IMG/VR virus record: IMGVR_UViG_3300047557_000029
Coordinates: 1 to 24,592 of that record
DNA: 24,592 nt
Direction: 5' to 3' (one strand)
Source: a virus
In this document: positions 21,512-24,592 of the stretch, piece after piece
Position numbering within the stretch: the first letter of the stretch is position 1
Layout: each line of letters opens with the position of its first letter
Made by a program: the position numbers and the translations under genes
Notes under the pieces: generated by a model
Database searches by the model: none
What the model saw: only the letters and a program-made list of their open reading frames with translations
What the model was told of the DNA's origin: nothing

Positions 21512-22014
21512 AAACGTCCGAGGCAGGCATCCACGTAATGCACCAGTTTGAGGGGTATCGTGACCGGCCCTATTTATGTCCTGCATCAATATGGACTGTG
21601 GGCTGGGGTGAGGTGCTGCATCAGGAACAGATTCGCCTGCCAGTGATTCGCAAAGAAGGCTACACCGGAATGATCAGAAAGGAGTTTCCCCTTGCACCAG
21701 AGCATAACCGCCAATGGTCAAAGCCAGAGCTGGAGGAGCGCTTCAAGAATCTCCTCGTCAGTTTTGAGCGTGGTGTTCTTCGACTTGCCCCTAATCTATC
21801 TGGGCGTCAAGGCTTGTTTGACGCTTGTGTCGCTCTTAGCTACAACATCGGTGTAGGTGGGTTTCAGAGGTCTACCCTTCGCCAGCGAATAATCAGGGAT
21901 GAGCCGTTGGAAAGAATTGCTCAGGGGTTTATGATGTACGTAAATCCGGGCAGTGCTTTTGAAAAAGGATTGACGCGCCGCCGCAAAGCTGAAGTTGCCT
22001 TATTTATGAGCTGA
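21508..22014 (+). CDS. endolysin, GH24 (T4-type) lysozyme
   Basis: 168 residues, a typical size. The active-site block HQFEGYRDRPYLCPASIWTV-GWG gives E15, C24 and T30, spaced E-8-C-5-T. T4 lysozyme has E-8-D-5-T; the Asp/Cys alternative is known in this family. NIGVGGFQRSTLRQ and the C-terminal GLTRRRKAEVALF are also family hallmarks. It would cut the peptidoglycan glycan strand. No signal peptide or membrane segment is seen, so release through a holin is expected. Its 3' end overlaps the opposite-strand homing endonuclease by 11 bases. Confidence 0.85.
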   Translation: MKTSEAGIHVMHQFEGYRDRPYLCPASIWTVGWGEVLHQEQIRLPVIRKEGYTGMIRKEFPLAPEHNRQWSKPELEERFKNLLVSFERGVLRLAPNLSGRQGLFDACVALSYNIGVGGFQRSTLRQRIIRDEPLERIAQGFMMYVNPGSAFEKGLTRRRKAEVALFMS

Positions 22015-22852
22015 TCATGGATCGTCTCTTTTCCCAGTATGCTTTCTTTGCCGCTGATAACTTGGCTCGGTATTCTGGGGTATCCCACTGGGATCGTTTG
22101 GATTTAAATTCTTCAGAGTTCATTGTTTGTTTAAGGCGTTCTTTGCGCTGGGCCAAGGCAACTGGATCAGACATTTTTTCAACTCTTTTTTCTTGGGCCT
22201 TACGAATCCCATCTATTCTTTTAGCCTCAAAGTCTAGGTCTTTTCCATTGCGACTTGACCATCCTGACATGTTTGGATTGGACGCTAACCTGTCTCGTAA
22301 TTTTTGTTTATTTTCTTCAGACAAAGTTCGTTTAACCCCAGTCCTTGCAAGCTTCATTGCGGCTCTAAAGTCAGGATTTTCCCACTTAGCTTTGAGCTTA
22401 GCTCGCACTTCTGGGCGCTTTGATGGATTCGCATCCCCTGTAAATTTTGCTTTGACATCAGGATCTTGCATACGTTTTTTAAGTTTGGCACGGGATTCTG
22501 GACTGTGCGCAGGATGTGATGGGTCAGAAAGAAGTTGGCGCAACTTTTCACGATGCTCTGGGGACGGCGATGAGGTGCCTTCTCCGCCTTCACGAAGATT
22601 GGTTAAAGTGCCAGTTCCCGTCTGTATTCGACCAAGCTCTGCTATGAGATTGCGCTCTAGCGCTCTCCCGGCCACAATTGACTCAACTGGACGAATTTCA
22701 ACAATTACGTTATGACACCCAATTTCACTAAGTTTTTGTTTGGTAAGCCAATTTCTTCCGCCGCCATTATTGGGATTGGTGCGGTGACGGCTTTTAGAAA
22801 ATCCAACGTAAAACGGAATTGCGTCTGGTGTTTTCCAAATATAAACATACAT
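22004..22852 (-). CDS. GIY-YIG homing endonuclease with NUMOD3-like repeats
   Basis: 282 residues, the only confident gene on the - strand. The N-terminal nuclease has Y4-I-W (GIY position), F-Y15-V-G17 (YIG position), R22/R24, a catalytic-type ERNLIAELG Glu (E66) and N85 in NLREGGEG. It is followed by tandem short DNA-binding modules of NUMOD3 type: SPEHREKLRQLL, SPESRAKLKKRM, RPEVRAKLKAKW, LSEENKQKLRDRL, and a similar C-terminal TPEYRAKLSAAKK. AAGGAG (22859-22864, complement) sits 6 bases before its ATG. It is a free-standing selfish gene, inserted between endolysin and tail hub, that would cleave relatives lacking it. Confidence 0.85.
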   Translation of the reverse strand: MYVYIWKTPDAIPFYVGFSKSRHRTNPNNGGGRNWLTKQKLSEIGCHNVIVEIRPVESIVAGRALERNLIAELGRIQTGTGTLTNLREGGEGTSSPSPEHREKLRQLLSDPSHPAHSPESRAKLKKRMQDPDVKAKFTGDANPSKRPEVRAKLKAKWENPDFRAAMKLARTGVKRTLSEENKQKLRDRLASNPNMSGWSSRNGKDLDFEAKRIDGIRKAQEKRVEKMSDPVALAQRKERLKQTMNSEEFKSKRSQWDTPEYRAKLSAAKKAYWEKRRSMISS

Positions 22853-22884
22853 AGTGATCTCCTTGTTAATGGCAGGATGATAAC
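22853..22884. promoter_or_regulatory. 32-base divergent gap holding two ribosome-binding sites
   Basis: The complement strand has AAGGAG at 22859-22864 for the homing endonuclease, and the + strand has AGGA at 22874-22877 for the tail-hub gene starting at 22885. No room exists for a full promoter, so any promoter for the endonuclease must lie inside the hub gene, and hub transcription must come from upstream. Confidence 0.6.
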
Positions 22885-24592
22885 ATGTTAAAAAAGATAC
22901 TGTTTAAACCAGGTGTGAACAAAGAAAACACCCGGTATACCACCGAAGGCGGCTGGTACGAATGCGACAAAGTCCGCTTCCGTCAAGGTAGCCCTGAGAA
23001 GATTGGCGGCTGGCAACAAATATCCAATAACCGGTTTTTAGGAGTGTGCCGATCCCTGTGGAACTGGGTGACCCTGGGCGGGGCTAACCTAATCGGAGTG
23101 GGTACTAACCTTAAGTTCTACATAGAGCAAGGCGCTGCCTACTATGACATCACCCCCATCCGAGCCACCACGGCGGCTGGTGATGTGACCTTCGCGGCCT
23201 CTAATGGAAGCTCAACCATCACCGTTACGGATATTAATCACGGAGCTTACACAGGCGATTTTGTGACCTTCTCTGGGGTAAGTGCTAGCGGTCTTGGGGC
23301 TGGAGGAAATATCACAGAAGCAGTCCTTGAGCAGGACTACCAGATTGCCCAGGTTCTGACCGCCGATACCTACACCATCGTAGCCAAGAATCCAACGACC
23401 GGAGCGGCTGTAACTGCGAATGCGAATGATTCCGGAAACGGTGGGGCATCTGTGGTTGGTGCTTATCAAATTCATGTGGGCGCTGCAACACAGGTTCCGT
23501 TTACAGGATGGGGCGCAGGATCTTGGGGGGCTGGGACTTGGGGTGTAGGAGGCACAACTCCTGAACTAATCCGTCTCTGGAGTCAGGCTAACTTTGGTGA
23601 AGATCTAATTTTTGCCTACCGTGGAAGCCAAATCTATTACTGGGATTCCTCTGCCGGGACCAGCAATCGGGGTGTGCTTTTGTCCAGTCTTGGAGGGGCT
23701 TCTGGGGTTCCGACTACGGTAAATAAGGTATTTGTGTCCGACGTTTATCGATTTGCTATGGCTTTTGGAGCAAACGACATCGGCTCTGGAACCCTAGACC
23801 CAATGCTGATTCGGTGGTCGGATCAGGAGTCGGCGGTGAATTGGACGCCCAGCGCTACCAATCAAGCTGGCAGTCTGAGACTTTCCAGTGGATCAACAAT
23901 TGTTGCCGTAATCCAGTCCCGGCAAGAGATCATCGTAATTACTGACTCTGCTTTTTACTCTCTTCAATACCTTGGCCCACAAGGCGGTGTCTGGGGAGCC
24001 ACACTTCTGGCAGATAACATCTCCATCCAAAGCCCAAATGCCGTGGCTTTTGCTTCCGGTATTGTTTACTGGATTGGTATCGACAAGTTCTACTACTACG
24101 ATGGCCGGGTTCAGACTCTGCCATGCGACCTGCGCCGGTTCATCTTTAATGACATCAACCTTCAGCAGACCGACCAGATTTTTGCTGGGACAAGTGAGGG
24201 ATTTACAGAGGTTTGGTGGTTCTACCCCACCGCTGGATCTAGCACCATTGACCGGTATGTGATCTATAACTACCTTGAAAAAGCCTGGTACTACGGAACT
24301 CTGGCCCGAACGGCATGGTTAGATAGCGGCCTACAGGACTACCCGATAGCGGCCACTTACATTAACAACCTAGTTCAGCACGAGTTTGGTGTTAATGACA
24401 ACGAGACCGGTACACCGGCGGCTATCGAGGCCTATATCTCCTCCTCAGAGTTTGACATTGACGATGGTCATAACTTTGGCTTCATCTGGAGGATGCTGCC
24501 GGACATCACCTTTGAAGGGTCTAGTGCCTCTAGCCCGCAGGCAGTCTTTACCCTCCAGCCCATGAAGGGTTCAGGATCAGGCTTTACCAGCC
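22885..24592 (+). CDS. tail hub/nozzle-like protein, 3' end missing
   Basis: The frame is open from ATG 22885 to the end of the window: 569 codons with no stop. The N-terminus (LKKILFKPGVNKENTRYTTE, then GGWYECDKVRFRQGSPEKIG-GWQ) is a highly recognisable start of large phage tail proteins that I associate with P22 gp10-like stabilisation and nozzle proteins. Later strands (LIFAYRGSQIYYWD, IVYWIGIDKFYYYDGRVQTL) suggest a beta-propeller-like body. A DINHGAYTGDFVTFSG block resembles the HGL-GD domain of the 1575 and 2074 genes. It would close the tail channel and contact DNA. The assignment of nozzle rests on pattern and on the two neck proteins upstream. Confidence 0.7.
   Translation, partial: MLKKILFKPGVNKENTRYTTEGGWYECDKVRFRQGSPEKIGGWQQISNNRFLGVCRSLWNWVTLGGANLIGVGTNLKFYIEQGAAYYDITPIRATTAAGDVTFAASNGSSTITVTDINHGAYTGDFVTFSGVSASGLGAGGNITEAVLEQDYQIAQVLTADTYTIVAKNPTTGAAVTANANDSGNGGASVVGAYQIHVGAATQVPFTGWGAGSWGAGTWGVGGTTPELIRLWSQANFGEDLIFAYRGSQIYYWDSSAGTSNRGVLLSSLGGASGVPTTVNKVFVSDVYRFAMAFGANDIGSGTLDPMLIRWSDQESAVNWTPSATNQAGSLRLSSGSTIVAVIQSRQEIIVITDSAFYSLQYLGPQGGVWGATLLADNISIQSPNAVAFASGIVYWIGIDKFYYYDGRVQTLPCDLRRFIFNDINLQQTDQIFAGTSEGFTEVWWFYPTAGSSTIDRYVIYNYLEKAWYYGTLARTAWLDSGLQDYPIAATYINNLVQHEFGVNDNETGTPAAIEAYISSSEFDIDDGHNFGFIWRMLPDITFEGSSASSPQAVFTLQPMKGSGSGFTS

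Noticed and set aside
22017-22715. 232-residue open frame on the + strand
   Set aside because: It is antisense to the homing endonuclease, which has clear GIY-YIG and NUMOD3-like motifs. The + frame is Ser/Arg/Leu-rich noise from the repeats.

Overview
The window is a late-gene (virion and lysis) segment of a tailed double-stranded DNA bacteriophage (Caudoviricetes), probably uncultivated and environmental. Every confident gene is on the + strand, genes are packed head to tail with ATGA/TAATG overlaps or gaps of a few bases, and products run capsid, decoration, neck, fibres, lysis, tail hub. The one exception is a GIY-YIG homing endonuclease on the - strand. No integrase, repressor, replication gene, tRNA or CRISPR array is visible. 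Two neck proteins plus a nozzle-like protein, with no sheath or tape-measure gene, suggest a short-tailed (podovirus-like) virion, but the window is only part of the genome. The style (many tiny Gly/Lys-rich proteins, stacked modular fibres, a phage 2OG-Fe(II) oxygenase) resembles aquatic phages of Gram-negative bacteria. The host cannot be read from this sequence.

Layout. 1-690: 3' part of the major capsid protein, closed by a strong intrinsic terminator. 825-2568: decoration-like protein, a 56-residue coiled coil and two tandem paralogous beta-rich proteins. 2571-3311: glycosyltransferase. 3311-5714: a run of small basic proteins, three of which carry nearly the same C-terminal tag (RADGIAxKGKTRGxM). 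5711-6469: first neck protein. 6471-6821: zinc-ribbon protein. 6831-7285: two more small basic proteins, one with a diverged form of the tag. 7286-7918: second neck/adaptor protein. 7915-8674: small conserved protein and a structural protein. 8685-16022: five stacked fibre or adhesin-like proteins, including an 11-repeat solenoid. 16031-16483: fibre assembly chaperone. 16487-20232: two copies of a module (glycine-rich adhesin plus ~80-residue partner) flanking a 2OG-Fe(II) oxygenase and its neighbour. 20236-22014: EF-hand-like basic protein, a C-terminally anchored coiled coil, a holin-like membrane protein and a T4-type endolysin. 22004-22852 (-): the homing endonuclease. 22885-end: a tail hub/nozzle-like protein that runs off the window.

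How it works together (inference): capsid and decoration proteins form the head; the two neck proteins and the nozzle form the portal-to-tail channel; the fibres, their chaperone and the duplicated glycine-rich adhesins bind the host; the glycosyltransferase and oxygenase may modify virion or host components; the 20.5-22.0 kb cassette lyses the cell. The least explained part is the cassette of tiny Gly/Lys-rich proteins sharing a C-terminal tag.
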